This document shows, piece after piece, positions 36,281 to 44,575 of a stretch of DNA of 64,000 bases. The stretch comes from Thalassospira sp. MCCC 1A01428. Lineage in GTDB: Bacteria > Pseudomonadota > Alphaproteobacteria > Rhodospirillales > Thalassospiraceae. The stretch's first letter is position 1; each line of letters opens with the position of its first letter. The notes below the pieces were generated by a model, which was given only the letters and a program-made list of their open reading frames with translations, did no database searches and was not told the origin of the DNA. Both the position numbers and the translations under genes were made by a program. The stretch spans positions 40,355 to 104,354 of the forward strand of contig NZ_JFJZ01000014.1 of the NCBI RefSeq assembly GCF_002115825.1. The letters run 5' to 3'.

Positions 36281-37497
36281 TTGCTGCTCCTGCGGGGTTT
36301 CTGGGCCACCAGAATATCCTGGTAATGTGGGGACTTATCACCATGCCAGGCCCCGAAACCTTTGCGCAGCAAGGCAAACCCTGCCTTTGCCAGCACCGAT
36401 TCCAGATAACCATTGTCAAAGCCCACCGCTGCCATCGGGTTTTCACCACGCAAATGCCAGCACGGCTGGTCTTTTTCACGGACAAGGCCACTTAGGCGTG
36501 GGTCACATTTGGGCGCAGCAAGTTCATCGGCACTACGCACAATAAACGCCGTCATAAACAACCGGCCGCCGGGCCGCAGAATGCGGAAAATCTCGTTGCA
36601 ATAACGTTCAACCTCGGCGGGCGGCAAATGCGTTACCACCGACACCATGGTGGCAAAATCAAATTCGGCATCCTGGGCTGGCAGTTGCCAGTTATCACCG
36701 GCTACTTTGCCCTTGGGATTATAAAGTTCGTTGGCCAGATCCACCGTTTGAAACCGGAAATCCCTGTAAACCGGGGTAATGGCTTTTTGGCACCACTTAA
36801 TTCCGTCTGCCACCGGGTCAATTCCCAGATACCGGGTTTTGCCCGGCACCAGATACTGGGTTAACGGCACCGCCATGCGGCCAATGCCACTGCCAATATC
36901 AAGCACACTTTCGGTGGGTTTTAACCCGCCCAGGCGCACAAAATGGCCCAAAAATTCGGCGCCGATTGCCAAATAATCGCCATCACCCACAAAGACTTCA
37001 TCTTTGGTTGGCGTTGGTAAAAAGCGGTTGTGGGCGATCTGGCGGCAAATGGCACCAAGGTAAACTTCCTGTCGCGGCGTCAAATCACCAAATGACGATG
37101 TTTTACGTCCACCTTTTCCCGTGGCCGCCGTTTTTCCGCTTTCGTCTTCGTCGTCGGCGTCAACACCTTCGCCCAGGGAAGTATCTGGAATAAACAAACC
37201 GCCATCGGCATCGGGTAATGTCGCACCGTCCCTGGCGGCGGGCGGACCGATAGGGGCAACATCGGACATTTGCGCCGCCGCCGCGGCCGCGCGATCAAGT
37301 GGCGCGGAACCCGCTTTTCTTGCATCTTCCGTTTTTTTCGCTGGCTGGGCTTTTGCCTGTGCCAAATCCGCTTTATTTACCGGCGCCTGTGACCGTGTAA
37401 TACGCACGGTCGGATATTCTGATACTTTCCGGTTCGCCTGGTCCACGGCCCCATCGACATCGGGGCGATGACCGGGAATTGCCAAAATCTTGTTCAT
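36277..37497 (-). CDS. SAM-dependent methyltransferase with low-complexity N-terminus
   Basis: A 406-residue protein. The class I methyltransferase core lies at about 150-390: VLDIGSGIGRMAVPL (SAM-binding motif I), RYLGIDPVADGIKW with the acidic motif II residue, and DFATMVSVVTHLPPAE with RILRPGGRLFMTAF further on. The first 140 residues are rich in Ala, Lys and Asp and look disordered (AQAKAQPAKK, GEGVDADDEDESGK), similar in character to the tail of the protein at 34125. It is translationally coupled on both sides by ATGA overlaps. It probably methylates a sugar of the glycan; some such enzymes cap chains and set polymer length. Confidence 0.78.
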   Translation of the reverse strand: MNKILAIPGHRPDVDGAVDQANRKVSEYPTVRITRSQAPVNKADLAQAKAQPAKKTEDARKAGSAPLDRAAAAAAQMSDVAPIGPPAARDGATLPDADGGLFIPDTSLGEGVDADDEDESGKTAATGKGGRKTSSFGDLTPRQEVYLGAICRQIAHNRFLPTPTKDEVFVGDGDYLAIGAEFLGHFVRLGGLKPTESVLDIGSGIGRMAVPLTQYLVPGKTRYLGIDPVADGIKWCQKAITPVYRDFRFQTVDLANELYNPKGKVAGDNWQLPAQDAEFDFATMVSVVTHLPPAEVERYCNEIFRILRPGGRLFMTAFIVRSADELAAPKCDPRLSGLVREKDQPCWHLRGENPMAAVGFDNGYLESVLAKAGFALLRKGFGAWHGDKSPHYQDILVAQKPRRSSK

Positions 37498-39731
37498 AAT
37501 GTGCCTCTGCCCGTCACAGCTTCGGCGGCCGGTTGCGGCACACCTTGCATGGAAAATTCAGTCATCTGATCGTCCCAGCGTTGCGCATGCAGCCAGGCGT
37601 TATATTGCGTTGCGACACCACGCATATAATCGGAATGGGTCGAGATCGATTTCCGTTCAAAATGATAAAGTTCGGCGTCGGGTACATAGCGAATGTCGAA
37701 ACCCTGGGCGCGAATTTTCAGGCATAGGTCACTGTCTTCGTAATCGCCAATGACGTAATCCTCGCTAAAACCATCGACATCCTCGAACACACCGCGATGC
37801 AACAACATGCATGCCCCGGTAACAGCGGGAACCGACCGTTCAATACAGGCATCGCGATAACGACCCGGCATGCCTTTGTAATAATGATGGTTCAGCCACT
37901 GGCCGCGTTCATTGCGGTCAAAATACATCCCTGCATGCTGCAACGATCCATCTTCAAACAGCAATTTCGGGCCAACAACGGCAACATCGTCGGCACCCCC
38001 CATACGGGTGGCCATCGTGCCCAGCCAACCGGTTTGATGGGGAATAATATCGGAATTCAACATGGCAAGCAGGTCGGCCTTTGCCACCGCAGCCCCGCTA
38101 TTACAGGCACGGGCATAACCGCCGTTGCGCGCCATCACCACCAAACGAAGGGGCACACCATAAAGCTGATACAACCCACGAAGTAAATGTTCGGTTTGTT
38201 CGGCCTGTTCTGGTGAATCCAGAACGTAAATCAGTTCGCAATGCTGCGATATCCAGGGATCACAAGCAAATGCCCCAACCTGGGCACGCAGAAAATCCAG
38301 TACGCGATATAATGGCACAACAATCGATACTGACGGATCATTCCGTTGCGGGCCAATGTCGAGAACAGTTGGTTCACCAATGCTTCCCAGCAGTTTTTGC
38401 TGCACGTCACCAATCACCGGCGCCAGACAATTTTCCATGATGTCATTGGTTAAATGCTGCGGCGGAACGGCGCGTAATATTCGTGCCCGTGCTTCGGCCG
38501 GATCAGCAGGTTGCGCGGTCGGAACCATTAAATGACGGCTGCCTGAGGTCAGCCGCAAAACGCTACGCGGTTGTAAAATTGGCGCCTGACTTTTGATCTG
38601 CGGATGAAAACCAATAAAACCGGTTGCCGGAACCGTTTTGTCTTCCAGCGCAATGCTACCTGCATAACGGTGAAAATTAGTCTCAAATTTATGTTCAGTA
38701 CCGGTGTGGTCCAGCAGATCAACCCCGCCCACCATTTCAACCGGGTCACGATACCAGCCACCAATCAGGGTGCCACGCGCCGTGGTCACCGCAAGATCAA
38801 CTTCGCCCGACGGCAAACCGCCACCGCCCGTTACACGCTGCGCCGACAGTGGGCAACGCAACTGAAATTCCAGCGCTGCCTTGCGCGATGTTGCATCGCC
38901 CCGTGCCAGCACAGCAATCGCGTATTCACGTAAATCAGCATCCGCCTGCCCCTGCGCCAGCCACCAGCGTGACAATGACGGCAATGTCGATTTTGCTTCA
39001 AGCTGACGAATGGCCAAAGCCCGGCTGCCGGTAATGACAAGATAGGCGCCGTTTTCAAGCCCGTTTCGTTCTGCAATAAAAAATGTCTGCCTGGCCCCGT
39101 TCGGCGTTTCGCGGCCTTCATGGGCGGCATTGGTTAACCGCCAAAACCCGGTTGGCGACACCACATAGGTACCCTCAATTCCGCCAAAGGCCGTTGGCAA
39201 GGTGGTGGCCATCAGCATGTGATGTTCTGAAATCCGCGCAACCGGCTGGGCCCGCTGCGGATCTTCAACGATCCGCGCCACCAGCCGGTTCAGGGTTTGG
39301 GTATAACTGCGACTGCGCCGCATACGAAACATACTGGCCCATGCGCCCAGCATGGCAGACAGCAACGACAAACGCCCTGCCGGGGTAACGTCGCCAAGCA
39401 ATGCATAAGCATCAACCGGGTCAAAGTCGCCTTCCGGGTCGATGGTAATTTCTTCCTGTCGGCCCAGGGTTCCGGCTTCTGCCAGCAACGACAAAGGGGC
39501 ATCTTTGGGCTGGGGAATGACGCGCAACAAACGCGTTCCACCGCTGCCCAGCGGCAACCGCAACGTGGCCTGGGGTGACACCTTGCGCCCGTCACGGGCT
39601 TCCAGTTTGGGGGCTGTCCACAAACGGGTTGGCAAGTTCCAGATCAAAATAAGTGTATCGGGGGTCAACCGGCAAACTTCCGGCATATCGCCAGACAATT
39701 GTCTGTCGTCAGACGTGGCAAGTTCAAGCAT
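37494..39731 (-). CDS. Multidomain GT2 glycosyltransferase with Gly-Trp domain
   Basis: A 745-residue protein, first gene of the glycan operon. The N-terminal 290 residues have no recognised family. A beta-rich domain with LIGGWYRDP lies at about 310-380. The C-terminal GT2 domain starts at about 466 (DPSVSIVVPLYRVLDFLRAQ), has LLAMLNSDIIPHQTGW with the DxD-type Asn-Ser-Asp metal site, GACMLLHRGVFEDVDGF and the catalytic-base region IGDYEDSDLCLKIR. It is cytoplasmic and probably adds a rhamnosyl- or similar residue. Start at 39731 has an AGG six bases upstream. The stop overlaps the methyltransferase start. The gene begins 77 bases after the RTX gene stop. Confidence 0.82.
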   Translation of the reverse strand: MLELATSDDRQLSGDMPEVCRLTPDTLILIWNLPTRLWTAPKLEARDGRKVSPQATLRLPLGSGGTRLLRVIPQPKDAPLSLLAEAGTLGRQEEITIDPEGDFDPVDAYALLGDVTPAGRLSLLSAMLGAWASMFRMRRSRSYTQTLNRLVARIVEDPQRAQPVARISEHHMLMATTLPTAFGGIEGTYVVSPTGFWRLTNAAHEGRETPNGARQTFFIAERNGLENGAYLVITGSRALAIRQLEAKSTLPSLSRWWLAQGQADADLREYAIAVLARGDATSRKAALEFQLRCPLSAQRVTGGGGLPSGEVDLAVTTARGTLIGGWYRDPVEMVGGVDLLDHTGTEHKFETNFHRYAGSIALEDKTVPATGFIGFHPQIKSQAPILQPRSVLRLTSGSRHLMVPTAQPADPAEARARILRAVPPQHLTNDIMENCLAPVIGDVQQKLLGSIGEPTVLDIGPQRNDPSVSIVVPLYRVLDFLRAQVGAFACDPWISQHCELIYVLDSPEQAEQTEHLLRGLYQLYGVPLRLVVMARNGGYARACNSGAAVAKADLLAMLNSDIIPHQTGWLGTMATRMGGADDVAVVGPKLLFEDGSLQHAGMYFDRNERGQWLNHHYYKGMPGRYRDACIERSVPAVTGACMLLHRGVFEDVDGFSEDYVIGDYEDSDLCLKIRAQGFDIRYVPDAELYHFERKSISTHSDYMRGVATQYNAWLHAQRWDDQMTEFSMQGVPQPAAEAVTGRGTL

Positions 39732-39760
39732 TTGGCGCCTGTACCCTTACAAATGGAACG

Positions 39761-39799
39761 ATAAAATAGGATGTTCGCAGCCGCTGCTGCGAACATCCT
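39761..39799 (-). terminator. Hairpin between the RTX gene and the glycan operon
   Basis: A 14-bp perfect stem (39768-39781 and 39786-39799) with a CGCT tetraloop follows the RTX stop by ten bases. On the minus strand it is followed by ATTTTAT, a partial T run. It can terminate the RTX message or, if leaky, pass a fraction of transcripts into the glycan operon. Confidence 0.75.
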
Positions 39800-39808
39800 G
39801 CTATGTCG

Positions 39809-40657
39809 TTACTGTACGTTGAAGAAGTGGTCCGGGTGGTCCTGGACGTCGTCTGCATCAACATTGTTAAGGGTGATGGAATCACCATTGCCAAGATCGA
39901 CAACAGTATTGGCGCCATCCTGCGTTGCCCGGGCGGCAACGTCGTCAGCCGACGAAATGTCGGTGTCGTTAATGCCCTTGGAAATCGAGAGCATGTCTTC
40001 CCCAACCTGGAAGTCGAGGACAACATCGTTGCCGCCGCCACCAGAGAAGACAAAGTTGTCATGACCAGCGCCACCAACCAGCATATCGTCGCCAGCGCCA
40101 CCATTGATAACGTCGTCACCGGCACCACCCATCATCAGGTCGTTACCCGCACCGCCATTCATCACATCATCGCCCTGACCGCCGAGCATGACATCGTTAC
40201 CGTCACCCCCCTGCATCAGGTCGTCGCCCTGACCACCAAGCATCTGGTCATCACCGGCACCGCCGAACATAATGTCGTCGCCAGCACCGCCCTGCATAAG
40301 ATCATGGCCATCGCCACCATCAAGCAGGTCATCGCCTTTGCCGCCTGTCAGCAGATCATCATCAGCACCACCGAAAAGCTGATCATCACCATGACCGCCA
40401 AACAGCATGTCGTTACCGGAATCTCCAAGCAACTGGTCGTCGCCCGACCCGCCAAACAGAAGATCACGACCGGCGCCACCCAACAGGGCATCGTCACCGG
40501 AACCACCAAACAGATGGTCATCGCCTTCTTCACCAAACAGAACGTCGTTCTGTCCATGTCCAAACAGGGTGTCGTCACCGCCGCGACCAAAGATCACATC
40601 GCTAAAACGTGACCCGAGCAGCGTATCGTCGTAAGCGCCGCCTTCGAGAGTTGCCAT
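39809..40657 (-). CDS. Small RTX-repeat calcium-binding protein
   Basis: A 282-residue protein made of about 22 back-to-back RTX nonapeptides (GGxGxDxxx type) from residue 6 to about 205, without any other catalytic or adhesive domain before them. Each repeat pair binds calcium in a beta-roll that folds outside the cell. The last 75 residues have the usual RTX C-terminus (VLDFQVGEDMLSISKGI, then ...DGANTVVDLGNGDSITLNNV) that carries the type I secretion signal. AGGAGG lies five bases before the ATG at 40657; another ATG is at 40660. The exporter is encoded just upstream (41055-44248). Repeats are conserved at DNA level in 27-base units. Confidence 0.88.
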   Translation of the reverse strand: MATLEGGAYDDTLLGSRFSDVIFGRGGDDTLFGHGQNDVLFGEEGDDHLFGGSGDDALLGGAGRDLLFGGSGDDQLLGDSGNDMLFGGHGDDQLFGGADDDLLTGGKGDDLLDGGDGHDLMQGGAGDDIMFGGAGDDQMLGGQGDDLMQGGDGNDVMLGGQGDDVMNGGAGNDLMMGGAGDDVINGGAGDDMLVGGAGHDNFVFSGGGGNDVVLDFQVGEDMLSISKGINDTDISSADDVAARATQDGANTVVDLGNGDSITLNNVDADDVQDHPDHFFNVQ

Positions 40658-41054
40658 CATATCCTCCTTCTTGTCCCAATATGGGTTTCGGTGTGACTAG
40701 AGGCTGGCCGTTCCCTCAGGTTCAATGCATTGCCTAATGAACGGCCACACAGGAACCCTATATTCTTTTGCTTTTTGATAGGAAGTTATTATCAAGGTAT
40801 TATTGTGGCGACATTATGTAGTGACGTAATTTTTACATTATTTTACTGATTTGTTTAATTTTATTATTTACATAACTTTTATCTATATTTGTTTTAAAAT
40901 TTGAATTACTTGCAAAAAAGAAAAGGCCAACCCCGCAAGGGACTGGCCTTTATCAAATTGCATGGCAAAACAATATTCGCCGTTCAAACACAAGAGATAA
41001 CAGTACCGAAAAGGATGCTAAGCCATACAATACCTGCCAACTCTCATGGGCTGG
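40658..41054. other. AT-rich promoter region of the RTX gene
   Basis: This 397-base gap holds the HlyD-gene terminator at 40914-40951 and an extremely AT-rich stretch at about 40760-40915. Inside it lies a perfect inverted repeat TTGATA-9-TATCAA at 40775-40795, which may be an operator. The leader of the RTX gene is thus about 100-250 bases long. No coding frame is supported. Confidence 0.45.
40914..40951 (-). terminator. Terminator of the type I exporter operon
   Basis: AAAGGCCA and TGGCCTTT form an 8-bp stem, with further pairing in the loop (CCC/GGG). On the minus strand a T-rich run (complement of 40914-40924) follows. It lies about 100 bases past the stop at 41055. Confidence 0.8.
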
Positions 41055-42437
41055 TCAATCTTCGCGGAAGGCCCGGCCCATACCCTCAACAATCGGATCG
41101 AGCAAATAATCGATCGCTGTTCTGGGCTTGTTCAGAACCAGAATATCGGCTGGCATCCCTGCCCTTAGCTTTATGTCGGGGTGTTTTGCCAGTTCGGCGG
41201 GGTCAATTTTTGCCCGAACAACATAATAGGAACTATCACGCTTTTCATCGACCGTCTGGTCAGCATCAATATAGCTGATTTTGGCATTGATTGGCGACAA
41301 ACGGCGCTGGTTATAGGCCGTCAGGCGTACCCGGGCATCGGCCCCCATATTAACCGCGTCAATGTCGCGCCGGTTGATCATCGCTTCAATTTCAAGCGGT
41401 TCGTTATCGGGGATCACGTCCATAATCGGCTGGGCCGGGCTGATCACCCCGCCAGGGGTCCTGATCTGGATATTACTAACAATACCATCTTGCGGGGAAC
41501 GGATTTCCAGCCGCTTTAAAACGTCGTCCTTGGCCGTAATGCGTTGATTAACGTCATTCAGTGCCAATTGCGTTTCCTGTATCGATTTGGCAATGTCGCT
41601 TTGCCATTCCATTTCAATCGATGCCAGTTCAATTTCAGCACCTGCTTTTTCCTGTTCGGCTGCGGCGCGCTGGGCTTTAAATTCACCAGCATCGCCAACA
41701 AGGTCGCTCCAGTTATTTTCAATTTCCACCAGCTGTGTGCGGGTGGCATACCCTTTTGATGCCAGTTCGCGCACACCATCGAGTTGCTGCTTCACCAGTT
41801 TTTGCTGATGGCCCCGTGCATTGATTTGCGAATCAAGGGCATCGGCCTGGGCGGAAAATTGCTTTATCTGTTTTTCCTGTGCATCGCGCTTGGCGGTATA
41901 AACCTCGTGGCGTTTATCAAACAGGCGCTTTTCATCGTGCAAAATATCGGCAACGTATTTTTCCTTCGATGACGTAAGGCTTTGGGGAAAAGTGATTGTG
42001 CTTTTCCCGTCCTGTTCTGCGCGCAACCGGGCCAACTTTGCCTGCAGGCCATAACGCTCACCACGCAATTGCTCCAGTTCTGACTGGCTACGCGTGCCAT
42101 CTAGCAAGGCCAGAACCTGCCCTTGCTGTACGCGATCACCTTCGTTAACCAGCAATTTTTTCAAAATGCCGCCTTCAAGATGGTTCACGGTTTTTTTGCG
42201 CGAATCGACAATAACCGAACCGGAGGCAACCGCCGCACTATCAAGCTGGGCATTAAACCCCCATAAGAAAAAACCACCAAAGCCAACCAGTATTACCAGG
42301 GCCCCTGCGATCATCGGCTTGCGCAGACTTTGCTTTGACGCATCGCGTTCTTCAGCCAGCACCTGATGCCAGACCGGTTGGGGGGCATCGGGGTTAATCA
42401 CGTTCCCCCGATCATCAAGATTGATTAAACGGTTCAT
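41055..42437 (-). CDS. Type I secretion periplasmic adaptor (HlyD/PrtE family)
   Basis: A 460-residue membrane-fusion protein that bridges the inner-membrane ABC exporter and the outer-membrane channel. A cytoplasmic tail of about 40 residues is followed by one membrane segment (GALVILVGFGGFFLWGF), a lipoyl-type half (VNHLEGGILKKLLVNEGDRV and GQVLALLDGT), long coiled coils between about residues 110 and 290, then the second lipoyl half and the family signature region near the C-terminus (VRLTAYNQRRLSPINAKISY). Its ATG overlaps the ABC gene stop by ATGA. It probably exports the RTX protein encoded at 39809. No TolC-type gene is in the window. Confidence 0.92.
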   Translation of the reverse strand: MNRLINLDDRGNVINPDAPQPVWHQVLAEERDASKQSLRKPMIAGALVILVGFGGFFLWGFNAQLDSAAVASGSVIVDSRKKTVNHLEGGILKKLLVNEGDRVQQGQVLALLDGTRSQSELEQLRGERYGLQAKLARLRAEQDGKSTITFPQSLTSSKEKYVADILHDEKRLFDKRHEVYTAKRDAQEKQIKQFSAQADALDSQINARGHQQKLVKQQLDGVRELASKGYATRTQLVEIENNWSDLVGDAGEFKAQRAAAEQEKAGAEIELASIEMEWQSDIAKSIQETQLALNDVNQRITAKDDVLKRLEIRSPQDGIVSNIQIRTPGGVISPAQPIMDVIPDNEPLEIEAMINRRDIDAVNMGADARVRLTAYNQRRLSPINAKISYIDADQTVDEKRDSSYYVVRAKIDPAELAKHPDIKLRAGMPADILVLNKPRTAIDYLLDPIVEGMGRAFRED

Positions 42438-44248
42438 GCCGCACCTCCGTTTTCCAGCTTGCCGCGGGTCTCGACATAACGTCGTCCATTATCTGGCAGG
42501 GGTTTCACATCATGACCCTGTTCGGTAATCGCCTGCACAACGTCGGTGCGTTCACCAAACTGTTTGATCCGCCCATCCTGAAGCACAAGCAATTTATGGG
42601 CATAACGCATGATCGACTGGCGATGCGCGATCAGAACCACCATCGCCCCGTTTTCTGCCGCCGTGCGGATGGCCCGGATCAACGATGCCTCGCCTTCGGC
42701 ATCCAAATTGGCATTGGGTTCGTCAAGAACCAGCAGCCGGGGCCAGCCATATAACGCACGGGCCAGTGCAATGCGCTGTTTTTGCCCGCCCGACAGGGTA
42801 TAGCGCCCTGAGCCGATCGGGGTATCGTAACCCAGCGGCAACCGACCAATCATTTCATGCACACCGGCCGCACGGGCCGCATCAATCACTTTGCGCGGGT
42901 CAGCCTCGCGCATTCGGCCAATATTTTCGCGAATGGTTCCGTTTAACAACGACACCGATTGCGGTAAATAGCCGACCATGTCGCCAAACGACCCGCGTTC
43001 CCAAAGATAGGTGCTGTGCCCATCTAAATAAACGCCGCCCGCAGTTGGCTTGGCCGCACCAATTATGACCCGCGACAAGGTTGATTTACCCGCCGCCGAC
43101 GGCCCGATAACACCCAGAATTTCACCAGGATTCAAATCAAACGAAATGCCCTTAAGGACGGGCATGCTTTGCCCGCCAACGGCATAAACAAGGTTATCAA
43201 CAACCAGCGGCCCCTCGCTCCGCGGGGTTGGCTCGATTTCGCGTTCGGACTGACGTTGTTCAAGGATGCTGCGAATACGCTGCCAGGCTGACATCGCATT
43301 GACCCAGCCGCGCCAGTCACGGGTTACGTTATCGAATGGCAGCAACAACCGGCCCATAATCACGGTACCGCCGATCATGGCACCCGGTGATGTTTCACCC
43401 TTGATCACAAGCGCAGCACCCATTGCCAGCACGCTAACCTGAAGGCCATACCGCAAGGAACGTGTCAGGGAGTACATGCCCTTGCTACGTGCATTGGCGA
43501 TGTCGAGCAGCTCGGTTGTATGATGCTGTGCCGAACGCCAGCGCATTGCCAATGCCGGCATCATACCCATACCTTCGATGGCTTCAGCATGGGGAATGGA
43601 CGAACCAATATCGGAAATGTTGCGTAAGTTGGCATCGCTGGCTTCCTTTGTCACCCGGCGGGATAACACATCGCCCAGCAAACTAAGACCAATCAGCATG
43701 ATCACGCCGATCACCCCTGCCAAACCGTAAAAGGGATGCAGGGCAAACATGACGCCGAGAAAAATAGGTGCCCACAGGGCTTCAAGCGGCGCACCGATTG
43801 TATTGCCATTAATAAAGGTCCGCAGATCGGACAGGTCCCGTAAAACCTGGGTTCCAGGCGTTGAGCCCTTTTCCATCGAGACACTCATGGCGGCGGCAAT
43901 CGCAGGCAAATTCATACGCCGCAATAATGACTTTGCCATTTCCTGAAAAGTCATGGCGCGAATGAAATCAAGAATGCCATACAAAATGATGGCACCCACC
44001 GCGATCACCAGCAACAGATTCAGCGTTTCCATGCTTTGGCTGTTAATCACGCGGTCATGGACCTGCAACATGAAAAGCGGCACGGTCAGTTGTAGTACAT
44101 TAATGAAACCACTAACGATCCCGGCCCATGTCAGGCCGCGCACGAACGTAAAACGGGCTTCGCGGATCAATGTGGGCGCATCGAGGGCGGGGCGTGTTTC
44201 GCGCCGCGCTGTCATGGCGCGTGGCGCGCCTTTTGACCGAAATTGCAT
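42434..44248 (-). CDS. Type I secretion ABC transporter/ATPase (PrtD family)
   Basis: A 604-residue inner-membrane exporter. Six hydrophobic segments occupy about residues 35-320. The ATPase domain follows: Walker A GPSAAGKST, the Q-loop in VGYLPQSVSLLNGTIRENI, signature LSGGQKQR, Walker B LLVLDEPNANLD and switch His in LIAHRQS. There is no N-terminal C39 peptidase or C39-like domain, which is the PrtD/LapB-distinct group that exports proteases and other RTX proteins. The ATG at 44248 has a weak ribosome-binding site; an ATG at 44215 is possible. It is first of the two-gene exporter unit and divergent from the LdtR-like regulator. Confidence 0.93.
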   Translation of the reverse strand: MQFRSKGAPRAMTARRETRPALDAPTLIREARFTFVRGLTWAGIVSGFINVLQLTVPLFMLQVHDRVINSQSMETLNLLLVIAVGAIILYGILDFIRAMTFQEMAKSLLRRMNLPAIAAAMSVSMEKGSTPGTQVLRDLSDLRTFINGNTIGAPLEALWAPIFLGVMFALHPFYGLAGVIGVIMLIGLSLLGDVLSRRVTKEASDANLRNISDIGSSIPHAEAIEGMGMMPALAMRWRSAQHHTTELLDIANARSKGMYSLTRSLRYGLQVSVLAMGAALVIKGETSPGAMIGGTVIMGRLLLPFDNVTRDWRGWVNAMSAWQRIRSILEQRQSEREIEPTPRSEGPLVVDNLVYAVGGQSMPVLKGISFDLNPGEILGVIGPSAAGKSTLSRVIIGAAKPTAGGVYLDGHSTYLWERGSFGDMVGYLPQSVSLLNGTIRENIGRMREADPRKVIDAARAAGVHEMIGRLPLGYDTPIGSGRYTLSGGQKQRIALARALYGWPRLLVLDEPNANLDAEGEASLIRAIRTAAENGAMVVLIAHRQSIMRYAHKLLVLQDGRIKQFGERTDVVQAITEQGHDVKPLPDNGRRYVETRGKLENGGAA

Positions 44249-44455
44249 CCAATCTCATCCAATTTGCAAAAAGTCATAGTTTTTCCGCAATCTGCTCACA
44301 TAGTTGCGAAATCATGATGCAATAAAATAAATCGAAATATGTCGATCTAATGTTCATGATTGGACAATGTAAAAACACAAATCAAAGAAGTATACCAAGG
44401 CCATACTCTTGGAAATTACTTCAAAATTTTGAGCAAACTACAGGAAGGATTGGGC
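44249..44455. other. Divergent AT-rich promoter region, exporter / regulator
   Basis: This 207-base spacer is AT-rich. It contains two copies of TCATGAT (44312-44318 and 44354-44360); the first is within the palindrome ATCATGAT. They could be sites for the divergently encoded MarR-type regulator. No clear sigma-70 pair is seen. Confidence 0.3.
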
Positions 44456-44575
44456 GTGTCAAAAAATGTTACAGAACAACGTCCTGTTATCTTCCGAAAA
44501 CGATTGGCCGATACCGGTAACAACCGGATAGCGACCTCTTTATATTGGGACCAGATAACGGATCGAATGCCATGA
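44456..44575 (+). CDS. Candidate 39-residue ORF coupled to the LdtR-like regulator
   Basis: A short frame starting with GTG at 44456 and ending in an ATGA overlap with the regulator start. A strong AGGAAGG lies seven bases before the GTG. The product would be 39 residues, basic, with no hydrophobic segment and no recognised family. The overlap and ribosome-binding site argue for translation, possibly as a leader that couples to the regulator. It may instead be chance, since the frame upstream continues open to 44360. Confidence 0.35.
   Translation: MSKNVTEQRPVIFRKRLADTGNNRIATSLYWDQITDRMP

Noticed and set aside
39803..40612. A long open frame on the plus strand opposite the RTX gene (269 codons)
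   Set aside because: It is the complement of the 27-base RTX repeats, which keep antisense frames open; it has no ribosome-binding site and a His/Val/Thr-rich repetitive product.
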